A stretch of DNA of 64,000 nucleotides, taken from the NCBI RefSeq assembly GCF_001441615.1, contig NZ_LAXJ01000008.1, positions 124,001 through 188,000 on the forward strand, given 5' to 3'. Below are positions 42,824-51,841 of this stretch, one piece after another (the first letter of the stretch is position 1; each line of letters begins with the position of its first letter). Under the pieces are notes generated by a model. The model was not told where the DNA came from, made no database searches, and worked only from the letters and a program-made list of their open reading frames with translations. The stretch comes from Roseovarius atlanticus. GTDB taxonomy: Bacteria; Pseudomonadota; Alphaproteobacteria; Rhodobacterales; Rhodobacteraceae. Position numbers and translations under genes: made by a program.

Positions 42824-43423
42824 TCAAGGCACGACCGTGACCCCGGTCAGGCCGGAAACACCGCTGCCGGCTACGAGGAAGCCCACCTTCCAGGGCTCAT
42901 CGGTGCTGAAGCTGGTGGTGAAAATCTGGCGCTCGTTCAGCCAGGCGGTGGCAGTGTCGCGGGTGACGTACAGTTTCAGACGGTCGGTGCCGTCAAGGCG
43001 CGGATGACTGTCCTCGATCCACTCGTGACGCTGCAGCTTGTCGTCTATTCGGTAATGGTGCGCGCGCCCGTCGCTGCCGATCATGACGGCGCCCAGGTTG
43101 TTTTCGTCGATCATTTTGTAGGCAAGGCCGATATAGCCGTGGCCCTCGCGGTTGCCGCCGGTGAAGAGCATGGCCGAAATCGTGAGGCTGGCCGGGTCCT
43201 GGTCGGTGTAGTCTGCCTGGGTATAGAAGGTGGCGCCTGGGGGGCCTGACCTGACGAAGGTGACCCAGCCGCCGCGTTCGGCGATGATGTAGCCGTGCAT
43301 CTTGCCCGGTTTCACATCGGCGGCGAAATCGCCGAGGTGCCTGGCAAGCGGGCTGTCGGTGTCGGCCAGCGCTGGCGTGGCCAGCAGCAGCGCCGCGAGC
43401 AGTCGGAGAGAGAGAAGGCGCAT
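42824..43423 (-). CDS. Exported jelly-roll domain protein, paralogue of DUF4344 N-terminus
   Basis: 199 aa. A signal peptide (MRLLSLRLLAALLLATPALAD) is followed by one domain like residues 30-205 of the upstream-strand neighbour: LARHLGDFAADVKPGKMHGYIIAERGGWVTF, WIEDSHPRLDGTDRLKLYVTRDTATAWLNERQIFTT and the end GVSGLTGVTVVP. The fold looks like a LamG/DUF1080-type beta sandwich, often for binding. It starts at ATG 43423. It is 117 bases upstream of the DUF4344 gene on the same strand, so both may be co-transcribed. No enzyme motif. Confidence 0.75.
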   Translation of the reverse strand: MRLLSLRLLAALLLATPALADTDSPLARHLGDFAADVKPGKMHGYIIAERGGWVTFVRSGPPGATFYTQADYTDQDPASLTISAMLFTGGNREGHGYIGLAYKMIDENNLGAVMIGSDGRAHHYRIDDKLQRHEWIEDSHPRLDGTDRLKLYVTRDTATAWLNERQIFTTSFSTDEPWKVGFLVAGSGVSGLTGVTVVP

Positions 43424-43589
43424 GGCGGATTTCCTGGCGGTCGGCGGGTGAGGCCAGACTAGACGCACAAGCGCGGGTGCGGCGTCACCCATTTGGGTGA
43501 TGCAAGTGCAGGGCGGGGGCGCGATGGTCGGCGGGTGAGGGACGGCGCAGGGGCCGGGCCCCGCTTTTGGACCTCGGGGGACTTCAAAC

Positions 43590-44246
43590 ATGCGGCCATG
43601 GATCTTGACACTTGTCGCGGCGCTGGTGCTGTCGCTGGGCGCGCGGGCGGAGGACGGTGCGCGGTTCTACGTGGTCGAGAACGGTGCACAGGCGGGGCCC
43701 TATACGCTGGCCGAGCTGGAGGGCCGGGCGCGGGCCGGTCAGCTGACAGGTCAGACGCTGATCTGGGCGACGGGCATGGCGCAGTGGACGCCCGCCGCGC
43801 AGGTGCCGGAGCTGGCGCAGGTACTGGGACAGGGCGGCGTGGTGCCGGACGCACCGACCGATTTCAAGGCGTTCCTGACCGGGGCGTGGGTGGCGGACCC
43901 GACGCAGGTGCCGGTGTCGGGCGTGGGGCTGGGTACGGCGAACGCGGTGACGACCTTTCACGAGGCCGGGGCGTTCGAGATGAAAGGCAGCATCCAGGGG
44001 GTGCACGCGAGCGGCATGGACTTTACCATCACCCTGGCGGCGACCGGCACCTTCAAGGTTCAGTCGCTGGGGGCGAAATCGTTCCGCGTGGTCTATGAGG
44101 GCGACCTGATGTCGACCTGGCAGCACCCCGATCCGAACGTGCCGGGTGTGCCCAACATCACCAAGCTTCAGCCCGCCACCTACGAGGTGCTGGACGCCAA
44201 CACCCTGCGCGACGGCGAGGGATACGTCATGCGGAGGCGGCAATGA
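43590..44246 (+). CDS. Exported GYF_2-domain protein 1
   Basis: 218 aa. A signal peptide (1-20, ending GARAED) leads directly into a GYF_2 (DUF4339) domain (about 25-75; YVVENGAQAGPYTLAELEGRARAGQLTGQTLIWATGMAQWTPAAQV). A 120-residue beta-rich domain then ends in the DANTLRDGEGYVMRRR strand. The downstream neighbour has the same layout, so the two are tandem duplicates. GYF_2 relatives are thought to be peptide-binding; the exported location is unusual. It overlaps the next gene by four bases. Confidence 0.83.
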   Translation: MRPWILTLVAALVLSLGARAEDGARFYVVENGAQAGPYTLAELEGRARAGQLTGQTLIWATGMAQWTPAAQVPELAQVLGQGGVVPDAPTDFKAFLTGAWVADPTQVPVSGVGLGTANAVTTFHEAGAFEMKGSIQGVHASGMDFTITLAATGTFKVQSLGAKSFRVVYEGDLMSTWQHPDPNVPGVPNITKLQPATYEVLDANTLRDGEGYVMRRRQ

Positions 44247-44938
44247 TCCGGCTGTTGGCGCGCGGGCGGGGCGCGGCGCTTTTGGGTCTTGGGCTGGTGC
44301 TGGCGGTCTGGGCCGTGCCGGGGCCGGGCCGGGCGCAGATGCTGGACGACCCGGAATACATGATGATCCACAAGGGCAAGCCCGTCGGCCCCTATTTCGT
44401 CGAGGAATTGCAGGTGCGGATGCGCATGGGGCGGTTGCGGAGCGATACGCTGATCTGGACGGAGGGGATGGAGGACTGGCAGGCGGCTGGCAAGGTGCCG
44501 GCGGTGTCGAAGATCTTCAACCCCAGCCTGCCGCCGATTCCCGAAGAGCGCGATTTCGATCAGTTCGTGCAGGGCACATGGACCTCGGAACCGATCACCA
44601 CCGAGATCCCCGGAATGGGGCGCGGCGTGGTCACCGGGCAGACCGAGTATCGCGCCGATGGCACCTATGGTTTCACCGGGCAGGTCAGCGTGACCGACGA
44701 GGCGGGCGTGGCGCGGACCATTCTCTTGTCGTCCGAGGGCGGCTATGCGGTGACGCGCAAGGCGCTCGAACGCTTTGAGATTTCCTATGACGCGCCGGTG
44801 GTGATGACGACGAAGGCCGCCGATCCCGCGGGGGCGGACAGTGTGGAGAGCATCGCGGTGCCGCCGGCGGAGTTCGACGTGATCGACGACAATACCATCC
44901 GCGACGCGCAAGGCACGGTGTCGCGGCGCAAGATCTAG
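44243..44938 (+). CDS. Exported GYF_2-domain protein 2
   Basis: 231 aa. A hydrophobic signal sequence (about 1-33) precedes the GYF_2 domain (about 40-95; MIHKGKPVGPYFVEELQVRMRMGRLRSDTLIWTEGMEDWQAAGKV). The C-terminal part, from DFDQFVQGTWTSEPI to DVIDDNTIRDAQGTVSRRKI, is paralogous to the previous protein. It begins by a four-base overlap with that gene, so translation is probably coupled. Function unknown. Confidence 0.82.
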   Translation: MIRLLARGRGAALLGLGLVLAVWAVPGPGRAQMLDDPEYMMIHKGKPVGPYFVEELQVRMRMGRLRSDTLIWTEGMEDWQAAGKVPAVSKIFNPSLPPIPEERDFDQFVQGTWTSEPITTEIPGMGRGVVTGQTEYRADGTYGFTGQVSVTDEAGVARTILLSSEGGYAVTRKALERFEISYDAPVVMTTKAADPAGADSVESIAVPPAEFDVIDDNTIRDAQGTVSRRKI

Positions 44939-44967
44939 ATGTGCTTGGATTTCTGGTTGAGAGGACA

Positions 44968-45813
44968 ATGATGATGAGACGACTGGCAATGATGATCGCG
45001 ACCGGGCTGATGCTGGCGGTGCTGCCGCTGGCGGCGGCTGCGCAGTCGGGGCCGTTCTACATGGTGGAAAACGGTCAGCAGGGCGGCCCCTATTCGATGG
45101 ACCAGCTGGCGGCCAAGGCGCAGAGCGGCGCGTTGCAGCAAACCACGCTGGTCTGGGCCAATGGCATGGCCGACTGGACGCAAGCGGGCAATGTGCCAGC
45201 ACTTCAGGGGCTTTGGCAGGTGACGCAGACGCCGCCCGACCAGCCGCCGACATTGCCCGAGACGCAGCCCACAAACACCCCGACCACCCAGCCGACGGGG
45301 AACCCGCAGCTGGATGCGCTGGCCGAGCAGGAGCGGCGCGACATGGGCGTGCCGGCGACGAACCAGTTGCATAGCGGGGCGATGCATGGTGCGACGCCCA
45401 ACTCGATCCCCGGCGGGCAACTGATCACCACCAAGGGGCTGGTCGAGATGGTGCAGCGGCAGATGCCCTATGCGCTGTTTGACGTGCTGGGCAGCAACGA
45501 GATGCTGCCGGGGGCGATCAATGCCGTCGGGGCCGCGCAGGCGGGCAATTTCCAGGATCAGACGCAGCAGCAGATGGGCCAGTTCCTGAACCAGCTGACG
45601 CAGGGCAAGAAGGACACGCCGCTGGTGTTCTACTGCCTGTCGGTGGAATGCTGGATGTCGTACAACGCGTCGCTCAGGGCGATCAACCTCGGGTACACAA
45701 ACGTGCTGTGGTATCGCGGCGGGATCGAGGCGTGGAAGGCGGCGGGATTCCAGACCGTTCCGCCGGGGCAGATGCAGCAGGGCCAGCAGCCGCAGCAGTT
45801 CATCGCGCAGTGA
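44968..45813 (+). CDS. Exported GYF_2 plus rhodanese-like fusion protein
   Basis: 281 aa. A signal peptide (about 1-24, AAAAQ) is followed by GYF_2 (about 30-75; MVENGQQGGPYSMDQLAAKAQSGALQQTTLVWANGMADWTQAGNV). A Pro/Thr-rich linker (about 83-112) leads to a rhodanese-like domain. The active loop has Cys223 and Cys228 (FYCLSVECWMSYNASLR, a C-x4-CW form), resembling the CXXCW rhodanese relatives found with PQQ enzymes. Three ATGs at 44968, 44971 and 44974 follow GAGGA. It ends before a pair of perfect palindromes and converges on gatB. It may be a periplasmic sulfur or thiol protein. Confidence 0.82.
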   Translation: MMMRRLAMMIATGLMLAVLPLAAAAQSGPFYMVENGQQGGPYSMDQLAAKAQSGALQQTTLVWANGMADWTQAGNVPALQGLWQVTQTPPDQPPTLPETQPTNTPTTQPTGNPQLDALAEQERRDMGVPATNQLHSGAMHGATPNSIPGGQLITTKGLVEMVQRQMPYALFDVLGSNEMLPGAINAVGAAQAGNFQDQTQQQMGQFLNQLTQGKKDTPLVFYCLSVECWMSYNASLRAINLGYTNVLWYRGGIEAWKAAGFQTVPPGQMQQGQQPQQFIAQ

Positions 45814-45824
45814 TGTGAACAAGA

Positions 45825-45879
45825 GCCCAGAAAATTCGTGCGAATTTTCTGGGCTTGAGAATTTTCGTACGAAAATTCT
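45825..45879. repeat. Two adjacent palindromes between rhodanese and gatB genes
   Basis: GCCCAGAAAATTCG-TG-CGAATTTTCTGGGC (45825-45854) is followed by the 22-bp palindrome AGAATTTTCGT/ACGAAAATTCT (45858-45879). It is a likely bidirectional terminator. The first core copies the 25843 and 29636 palindromes; the second exchanges the T and A runs. Confidence 0.65.
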
Positions 45880-45885
45880 GGCCGC

Positions 45886-47397
45886 TTACAGCCCGAGTTT
45901 CTGCGCCACGATCTCGTTGACGGCTTTGGGGTTGGCCTTGCCGCCGGTGGCCTTCATCACCTGGCCCACGAACCAGCCCGCGAGCTTGGGATTGACCTTG
46001 GCCTTTTCCACCTGCGCGGGGTTGTCGGCGATGATCTGGTCGACGGCCGTTTCAATGGCGCCGGTGTCGGTGACCTGTTTCATGCCGCGCTCTTCGACGA
46101 TTTTCCCGGGGTCGCCGCCTTCGGTATAGACGATCTCGAACAGGTCCTTGGCGATCTTGCCGGAAATGGCGTCAGAGGAAATGAGTTCGACGATGCCGCC
46201 CAACTGCGCTGGAGAGACGGGGCTGTCGGTGATGTCGTGGTCGTCCTTTTTCAGGCGGCCGAACAGCTCGTTGATGACCCAGTTGGCGGTCAGCTTGCCG
46301 TCGCGGCCTGCGGCGGCCTCTTCGAAGAAGGCGGCGTTCTCGTGCTCGGCAGTCAGGACGTTGGCGTCATATTCCGACAGTTCGAAATCCTTGACGAAGC
46401 GGGCCTTTTTCTCGTCGGGCAGTTCGGGCAGGGACGCGGCGATGTCGTCGACCCAGCCTTGCTCGATCTCCAACGGCAGAAGGTCGGGGTCGGGGAAATA
46501 GCGGTAGTCATGCGCCTCTTCCTTGGAGCGCATCGAGCGGGTTTCGTTCTTGTCCGGGTCGTAGAGGCGGGTTTCCTGATCGACGGCGCCGCCACCCTCG
46601 ACGATGGCGATCTGGCGGCGGGCCTCGAAGTCGATGGCCATCTGGATGAAGCGCATGGAGTTCATGTTCTTGATCTCGCAGCGGGTGCCGAGATGCGAGA
46701 AATCCCCCGTCTCGCGGTATTTCTCATACGCCCCCGGCTGGCAGATCGACACGTTGACGTCGGCGCGCAGGTTGCCGTTCTGCATGTTGCCATCGCACGT
46801 CCCGAGATAGCGCAGGATCTGGCGCAGCTTGCCCACGTATGCGGCGGCCTCTTCGGGGCCGCGGATATCCGGGCGGCTGACGATTTCCATCAGGCACACG
46901 CCGGTGCGGTTGAGGTCGACGAAGGACATGGCGGGGTCCATGTCGTGAATCGACTTGCCCGCGTCCTGTTCCATGTGGATGCGTTCGATCCGCACCAGCC
47001 GCGCGATGCCCGGCTCCATGTCCACGAGGATTTCGCCTTCGCCCACCAGCGGCTCGTAAAGCTGGGAGATCTGGTAGCCCTGCGGCAGGTCGGGATAGAA
47101 GTAGTTCTTGCGGTCGAAGGCGGATTTGAGGTTGATCTGCGCCTTCAGCCCCAGCCCCGTGCGCACCGCCTGTTCGACGCAGAATTCATTGATGACGGGC
47201 AGCATCCCCGGCATGGCGGCGTCGACGAAGGCGACGTTGGAATTGGGCTCGGCGCCGAAGCGGGTGGAGGCGCCGGAAAAGAGCTTGGCGTTCGAGGCGA
47301 CCTGCGCGTGGACCTCCATCCCGATGACGAGTTCCCAGTCCTGTTTCGCCCCGGCGATCACCTTGGGTTTCGGGGTCTCATAGGTCAGGTCCAGCAT
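45886..47397 (-). CDS. gatB: Asp-tRNA(Asn)/Glu-tRNA(Gln) amidotransferase subunit B
   Basis: 503 aa. The N-terminal [22 protein letters not shown] block and the GatB/E signature [19 protein letters not shown] (about 155-172) are clear, with the C-terminal YqeY-like tail ending [11 protein letters not shown]. It activates the acyl group of mischarged tRNA with ATP and works with GatA and GatC. It stands alone here. The gap from its start to the next plus-strand gene is about 175 bases. Confidence 0.96.
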   Translation of the reverse strand: MLDLTYETPKPKVIAGAKQDWELVIGMEVHAQVASNAKLFSGASTRFGAEPNSNVAFVDAAMPGMLPVINEFCVEQAVRTGLGLKAQINLKSAFDRKNYFYPDLPQGYQISQLYEPLVGEGEILVDMEPGIARLVRIERIHMEQDAGKSIHDMDPAMSFVDLNRTGVCLMEIVSRPDIRGPEEAAAYVGKLRQILRYLGTCDGNMQNGNLRADVNVSICQPGAYEKYRETGDFSHLGTRCEIKNMNSMRFIQMAIDFEARRQIAIVEGGGAVDQETRLYDPDKNETRSMRSKEEAHDYRYFPDPDLLPLEIEQGWVDDIAASLPELPDEKKARFVKDFELSEYDANVLTAEHENAAFFEEAAAGRDGKLTANWVINELFGRLKKDDHDITDSPVSPAQLGGIVELISSDAISGKIAKDLFEIVYTEGGDPGKIVEERGMKQVTDTGAIETAVDQIIADNPAQVEKAKVNPKLAGWFVGQVMKATGGKANPKAVNEIVAQKLGL

Positions 47398-47572
47398 GTC
47401 TGCGCGCTCCGTTCAACGTGACGGTGCGGTTCTAGGCCAGAGCGCGGGCGCGGGCAAGGGCGTCTCGTGCGGCGGGCTTGGCAACCGGCGGGGTTGAGGG
47501 GTAGGGTGGTGGCATTGATTTATGGTTGTGCCGGGGTTTTTGCCGGACGGTATTTCAAGGGACTTCATTGCC

Positions 47573-48829
47573 ATGCCGAAGAACATCATCCTTTTGTGCG
47601 ACGGGACGTCGAACGAGATTGCCCGCAACCGGACCAATATCCTGCGGCTGTACGGCTGTCTGAAGAAGGACGAGGACCAGCTGGTGTTCTACGACCCCGG
47701 GGTGGGGACGTTCGGGGCCGAGAATGCCTGGCTGGCGTTCTGGCGCAGGGCGGTCGAGGTCTGGGGGCTGATCACCGGCTGGGGGCTGGATGCCAATGTG
47801 AAGGAGGCCTATCGCTTTCTTGTCGAGAATTACGATGACGGCAAGCGCGAGAACGTCACGGACGAGGAGCCGGACCGCATCTATATCATCGGGTTCAGCC
47901 GGGGAGCCTATACGGCGCGGGTTCTGGCGGGGTTCATCCATGCGCTGGGGCTGATCGAGGCGCGCAACCTGAACCTGTTGAGCTATGCCTACCGGGCCTA
48001 CAAGAATATCGGGCAGGCGACGGGGCGCGACGTGACCGATGCGCGCGAGCCCGACCGAAACCCCTTTGCCGAGGTGCGGCTGTTCGAGCGGATGCTGCGG
48101 CCGCGGCGGCCCGCGATCCGGGCGCTGGGCCTGTTCGACACGGTGGGGTCGGTGATCGAATGGAGCGCGCGGCTGCCGCGCATCCGCAACCATGCGCATG
48201 TGTCCGAGAACCCGTCGGTGCGGTCGGTACGCCACGCGCTGGCAATCGACGAGCGGCGGACGATGTATCTGCCGACGCCCTGGCCCGGGGGCGGGGAATA
48301 CTGGGGCAGCGCGTTCCGGCCCCGCGACGAGAGCAGGATCGAACCGCAGGATGTGGACGAGGTGTGGTTTTCCGGCGTGCATGGCGACGTGGGCGGCGGC
48401 TATCCCGAAAAGCACAGCCAGTTGGCGAAGTTTCCGCTGAAATGGATGATCGACGAGTTGCGGCCCTTGGGGGTGCGGTTCAAGGAACCGACGGTGCGGC
48501 GGCTGGTTCTGGGCGAGGACCCGGACGGGCGGTACGTGGGGCCCGACCCGCTGGCACCGCACAACGTGTCGATGAAGGGGATCTGGAAGCTGGTGGAATT
48601 CCTGCCGTTCTACAAGACGCGCTACAGCCTGAGCCGGCGCAAGACGTTCCTGGGGTTCTACCTGCCCCTGTTCGAGTATCGGCATATTCCCGAGGGCGCG
48701 CGGGTTCATGCCTCGGTCTTTGTCCGGCGTGGGACGAAGGCGGATTATCCGCAGCCGAATATTCCCGCGGATCACGTGGTGGTGGGTGAGGCGGAGGGGG
48801 AAGTGGATGGAGGCAATGCATCCGTCTGA
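47573..48829 (+). CDS. DUF2235 alpha/beta hydrolase-like protein
   Basis: 418 aa. N-terminal IILLCDGTSNEIARNRTNI and the nucleophile elbow GFSRGAY (107-113) with the conserved HGDVGGGYPEK are the DUF2235 pattern. Some relatives are phospholipase effectors of type VI secretion systems (Tle family). No VgrG, PAAR or immunity-like gene is adjacent, so a housekeeping lipid or peptide hydrolase is equally possible. ATG 47573 begins at the family start. Cytosolic, no signal peptide. Confidence 0.85.
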   Translation: MPKNIILLCDGTSNEIARNRTNILRLYGCLKKDEDQLVFYDPGVGTFGAENAWLAFWRRAVEVWGLITGWGLDANVKEAYRFLVENYDDGKRENVTDEEPDRIYIIGFSRGAYTARVLAGFIHALGLIEARNLNLLSYAYRAYKNIGQATGRDVTDAREPDRNPFAEVRLFERMLRPRRPAIRALGLFDTVGSVIEWSARLPRIRNHAHVSENPSVRSVRHALAIDERRTMYLPTPWPGGGEYWGSAFRPRDESRIEPQDVDEVWFSGVHGDVGGGYPEKHSQLAKFPLKWMIDELRPLGVRFKEPTVRRLVLGEDPDGRYVGPDPLAPHNVSMKGIWKLVEFLPFYKTRYSLSRRKTFLGFYLPLFEYRHIPEGARVHASVFVRRGTKADYPQPNIPADHVVVGEAEGEVDGGNASV

Positions 48830-48935
48830 TGAGTTGGACGCGCGTCGACGGGCCGCGGCGCGGCGATCCAACGGGTTTTCGGAAGTACTTTATCTCGGTC
48901 AATTTCGGAAAAGAAATGCGCGGGGCGCTCACGGC

Positions 48936-49008
48936 AACCAAATCGCCGGGCCAGGGGGCGGCCCGGCGATGCGCGGCAGCGCGGCAGAGCCGCGCCTAGA
49001 TTCCGCGC
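48936..49008 (+). repeat. Dispersed intergenic repeat, copy 2
   Basis: A 73-bp stretch that starts AACCAAATCGCCG, contains a perfect ATCGCCGGGCC/GGCCCGGCGAT hairpin and ends CTAGATTCCGCGC. It matches copy 1 at 23645-23710 in inverse orientation and the partial copy at 52172-52214. It lies 25 bases past the stop of the 435-aa protein, between convergent genes. Confidence 0.65.
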
Positions 49009-49033
49009 AGCGAGCGGCTCAGCCCGCGTCTTG

Positions 49034-50341
49034 TCAAAGCGCGGGCAGGCGGTACATGCCCTGGCGCGAGAAGGCGAGCGAGGAGCCGTCGGCGATGTGA
49101 CCCGCGAAGCGGGCGGCGATGATGCGCAGGGCGGTCTGGCGGCCCTTGGCGATAAGCGCGCGGCGCGAGGGCAGAAGCGGTGCGTGGCCCGGCATCAGCA
49201 GGGTCTGGGACCAGATCAGCGGGTGCAGTTCCTGAAGGTGATGTTCGAGAATCCAGTCGACGCAGTCGTGGATCTCGGCCCGGGTCCGATCGGCCTGGGG
49301 CGGCAGCACCCGGCCGCCGGCGCCGGGGGCCATGGTGATGGCGCAGAAGGCGGCCAAGAGGTTGATGATGTGCTGATCGTCCTTGCGGGCGAGAATGTCG
49401 CGCAGCCCCTCGATGAAGAATCCCGGCTCTAGCAGGTCGAGCGCGCGCGGGTCGAGCGCGAGGGCGTCGAGATAGGCCCAGGCATAGGCCCCGGCGCCCC
49501 AGGTGTCCTCGGTGCGGGCGGCGACGCGGCGAGCGGCGACCTCGAGCGCCTTCACCCCGCCGGCATAGGGCGGCAGGATGTGACGCCCCAGGGCGCGGAT
49601 ATGGCGGTGTCCGTCGGGGTCGAGCGTGATGAGGGCCTCGTACTCCTCGGCCACGCGGCGGCCGCGCTTGTCACAGGCGGCAATGAGCGCGCAGCGGGCG
49701 GCGGCGATCGAGGGCGCGTCGATGGCCGTGCCGTCGTAGGGTTCGAGTATGGCGTCGGCGCTGGCGATATGCCGGGCGATGGCGCGGGCCGCGGCGGCGG
49801 GGTCATCGCGCGCGGCGATGTTGCGCCAGGCCCAGGCGATGTCGATATGCGCAAGCGCCACCACGAGGGCCGAGGGGTAGTCGCCCGGCATCTCGTCCAG
49901 CACCTCCTCCAGCGCCTCGATGGCGTCGTCGGGTGGGTGCTGGCCGTCATGCAGGGCGTCCTCTGCGGCGGCGACGATATCGCTGCGCGCGCCGGCGGCC
50001 AGCAGCAGCGAGGCGGTTTCGCCCCCCGGCGTGGCCAGCCGCGTGTGATCGGCATACTGGATCTTGTCTGACAGGGTATCCCACGCCTCTTGCCGGGCGA
50101 GTTTCTGGCCGCGGTCCTGGTGGGTGGCGCGGGCCATTTCCTCGTCCGAGACGGGCAGGGACGGCACGATGATGCGCTTGGCCAGCGAATCGATATCCTC
50201 GGTCGAACGGCGCGGCGCGGCGTCGTCGCGGGCGGGGGCGCTGCGCGGGGCGAACCACTTGCGCAGGCCGCGCGGCGCCTGGGCGGCATTGGGGCGGGAC
50301 GCGCCGCTGCGCGTGGGGTCATGTCGGGGCTGTCGTGCCAT
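49034..50341 (-). CDS. Conserved hypothetical protein, 435 aa
   Basis: 435 aa, no signal peptide or membrane helix. The first 90 residues are basic and Pro/Arg-rich, then alpha-helical Ala/Asp/Arg-rich repeats run to the end (for example DDAIEALEEVLDEMPGDYPSALVVALAHIDIAWAWR and YAWAYLDALALDPRALDLLEPGFFIEGLRDILA). The helical spacing suggests a TPR-like solenoid, possibly a protein-interaction scaffold. I do not recognise the family. ATG 50341 is chosen; an upstream in-frame start would add 31 residues of doubtful quality. Confidence 0.75.
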   Translation of the reverse strand: MARQPRHDPTRSGASRPNAAQAPRGLRKWFAPRSAPARDDAAPRRSTEDIDSLAKRIIVPSLPVSDEEMARATHQDRGQKLARQEAWDTLSDKIQYADHTRLATPGGETASLLLAAGARSDIVAAAEDALHDGQHPPDDAIEALEEVLDEMPGDYPSALVVALAHIDIAWAWRNIAARDDPAAAARAIARHIASADAILEPYDGTAIDAPSIAAARCALIAACDKRGRRVAEEYEALITLDPDGHRHIRALGRHILPPYAGGVKALEVAARRVAARTEDTWGAGAYAWAYLDALALDPRALDLLEPGFFIEGLRDILARKDDQHIINLLAAFCAITMAPGAGGRVLPPQADRTRAEIHDCVDWILEHHLQELHPLIWSQTLLMPGHAPLLPSRRALIAKGRQTALRIIAARFAGHIADGSSLAFSRQGMYRLPAL

Positions 50342-50482
50342 ACCTTCGGCCTGCTCGTTATGTCGGGACCTTTGTGACGGGGCAATCCGGCCAAAAAGCG
50401 GCACTTCCACGGAGACAAGTGGGAATTTGCCCATGGGCGCAATAGTCTTGCCTTGGACCGGGCCGTGAGGCAGACTGCGCCG

Positions 50483-51304
50483 ATGCTCAGGTTCGCTGCC
50501 CTTGTGATATGCCTGTGCTTTCAGTCACTTGCCGCGGCCGAGGAGGACGGCGTGGTGCTGAGGGACGGAGTGGTGACACGCGTGTCGCCGCCCGCGCGCG
50601 ACGGCAATGTGCCGCGCACGCGGTGGGAGCATGTGGGCGGGTCGCGCCTGTGGACGCGTGCGGCGCTGGCGGCACTGAAGGATCACGGCAAGCCCCTGAC
50701 CGACATGGTGCCGCGCGACATCGAGGAGTGGTGCCCGGCCTATCCCAATGCCAGCCCGGCGCAGCGGCGGGCATTCTGGGTGGGGTTTTTGTCGGCGCTG
50801 GTCAAACATGAGAGCACCTATCGGTCCTACGCCGTGGGCGGGGGTGGCCAGTGGTATGGGCTGACGCAGATTTTGCCATCCACGGCAAGGCTTTACGGGT
50901 GCCGCGCGCGGAGCGGAGGAGAGCTGAAGCACGGGCCCACGAACCTGAGCTGTGCCATCCGGATCATGGCCAAGACGGTGACACGGGACGGCGTGGTGTC
51001 GCGGGGAATGCGCGGGGTGGCCGCCGACTGGGGCCCGCTGCACAGCCGCAGCAAGCGGCAGGACATGATGGCCTGGACGCGGCGGCAGACCTACTGCAAG
51101 CCGATGAGCACCGTGCGCCCGCGTTTGCGGCCCGACGACCTGGTCGTGGTGCGCACGTTGCCCACGCCCGAACCGGAGGCAGTCGGGACCGAGCCTGTGG
51201 TGCAGGACCTGCCGGAGGTGTCTGCGGACACGCCCGAGGCGCAGGAGGTGCCGGCGGCGGCGGATGCCGCGGCCGAGCCGCAACCGATTCCCGTCAGCGA
51301 ATAG
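50483..51304 (+). CDS. Exported lytic transglycosylase (SLT domain)
   Basis: 273 aa. A signal peptide (MLRFAALVICLCFQSLAAAE) is followed by the SLT fold, with catalytic Glu110 in ALVKHESTYRSYAVGGGGQWYGLTQILPSTARLYGC. It would cleave peptidoglycan glycan strands to 1,6-anhydromuropeptides in the periplasm. The last 55 residues are Pro/Glu/Ala-rich and flexible. ATG 50483 is preferred over an upstream start because it begins the signal peptide. Confidence 0.88.
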   Translation: MLRFAALVICLCFQSLAAAEEDGVVLRDGVVTRVSPPARDGNVPRTRWEHVGGSRLWTRAALAALKDHGKPLTDMVPRDIEEWCPAYPNASPAQRRAFWVGFLSALVKHESTYRSYAVGGGGQWYGLTQILPSTARLYGCRARSGGELKHGPTNLSCAIRIMAKTVTRDGVVSRGMRGVAADWGPLHSRSKRQDMMAWTRRQTYCKPMSTVRPRLRPDDLVVVRTLPTPEPEAVGTEPVVQDLPEVSADTPEAQEVPAAADAAAEPQPIPVSE

Positions 51305-51310
51305 CCCCGA

Positions 51311-51841
51311 TCACTTGATGCGGAAGGCGCGGCGGATCTCGTCGAGCGCCTCGCGCTGTTTGGCGTTAAGATCGCCGTTGCTGGCCTGGGCCGTGGCGGT
51401 GACGACCGACAGGAGCGGCTCGAAACTGGCCTGACCGTCGAGCTTGTAGAGCTTGCGGCTGAGGCGCGGCACGGCGGTTTCGGGGCCGTGGCATTCGGAG
51501 ACGAACCAGTGGCCTAGAATGAGCGACTCGTCGGCGTCGGTGGCGGACATCCGCAACTGGTCGCGCACGGCGGCGTTGAGCGCGTCGCGCTGTTCTTTCG
51601 TGGGCAGGTCGTCCATCTCCACGAAGGCGGTGCCGAGGGCGGCGATGGCGAGGTTGGGATCCTCGATGGTTTCGACCGGATGGATGTTGGTCTGGCGCTT
51701 GAAGCCGAAACGGCGGGCGGCGGAGCGCACGTCGCGGGCCATGTCGGAGAGGTCGGACGCGACATGGGCGGCGTTGCGGGCGCGGATGACGAGGAAATAG
51801 GCCGCCGTGGCGAGGCCGATGAGGCCGAGAATGATGTGCAT
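51311..51841 (-). CDS. Membrane-anchored hypothetical protein (TerB-like?)
   Basis: 176 aa. An N-terminal hydrophobic anchor (MHIILGLIGLATAAYFLVIRA) is followed by a helical cytosolic domain with LNAAVRDQLRMSATDADESLILGHWFVSECHGPETAVPRLSRKLYKLDG. The end, SFEPLLSVVTATAQASNGDLNAKQREALDEIRRAFRI, recalls TerB/DjlA-like domains, but the similarity is weak. The preceding lytic transglycosylase converges on it. A 394-base gap without a supported gene follows upstream; it holds a 10-bp-arm stem (51881-51890 with 51910-51919) and a dispersed repeat. Confidence 0.75.
   Translation of the reverse strand: MHIILGLIGLATAAYFLVIRARNAAHVASDLSDMARDVRSAARRFGFKRQTNIHPVETIEDPNLAIAALGTAFVEMDDLPTKEQRDALNAAVRDQLRMSATDADESLILGHWFVSECHGPETAVPRLSRKLYKLDGQASFEPLLSVVTATAQASNGDLNAKQREALDEIRRAFRIK

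Noticed and set aside
45886..47397. Long plus-strand frame opposite gatB (46237-47421)
   Set aside because: GC-rich shadow; the minus strand has the GatB signature and full family length.
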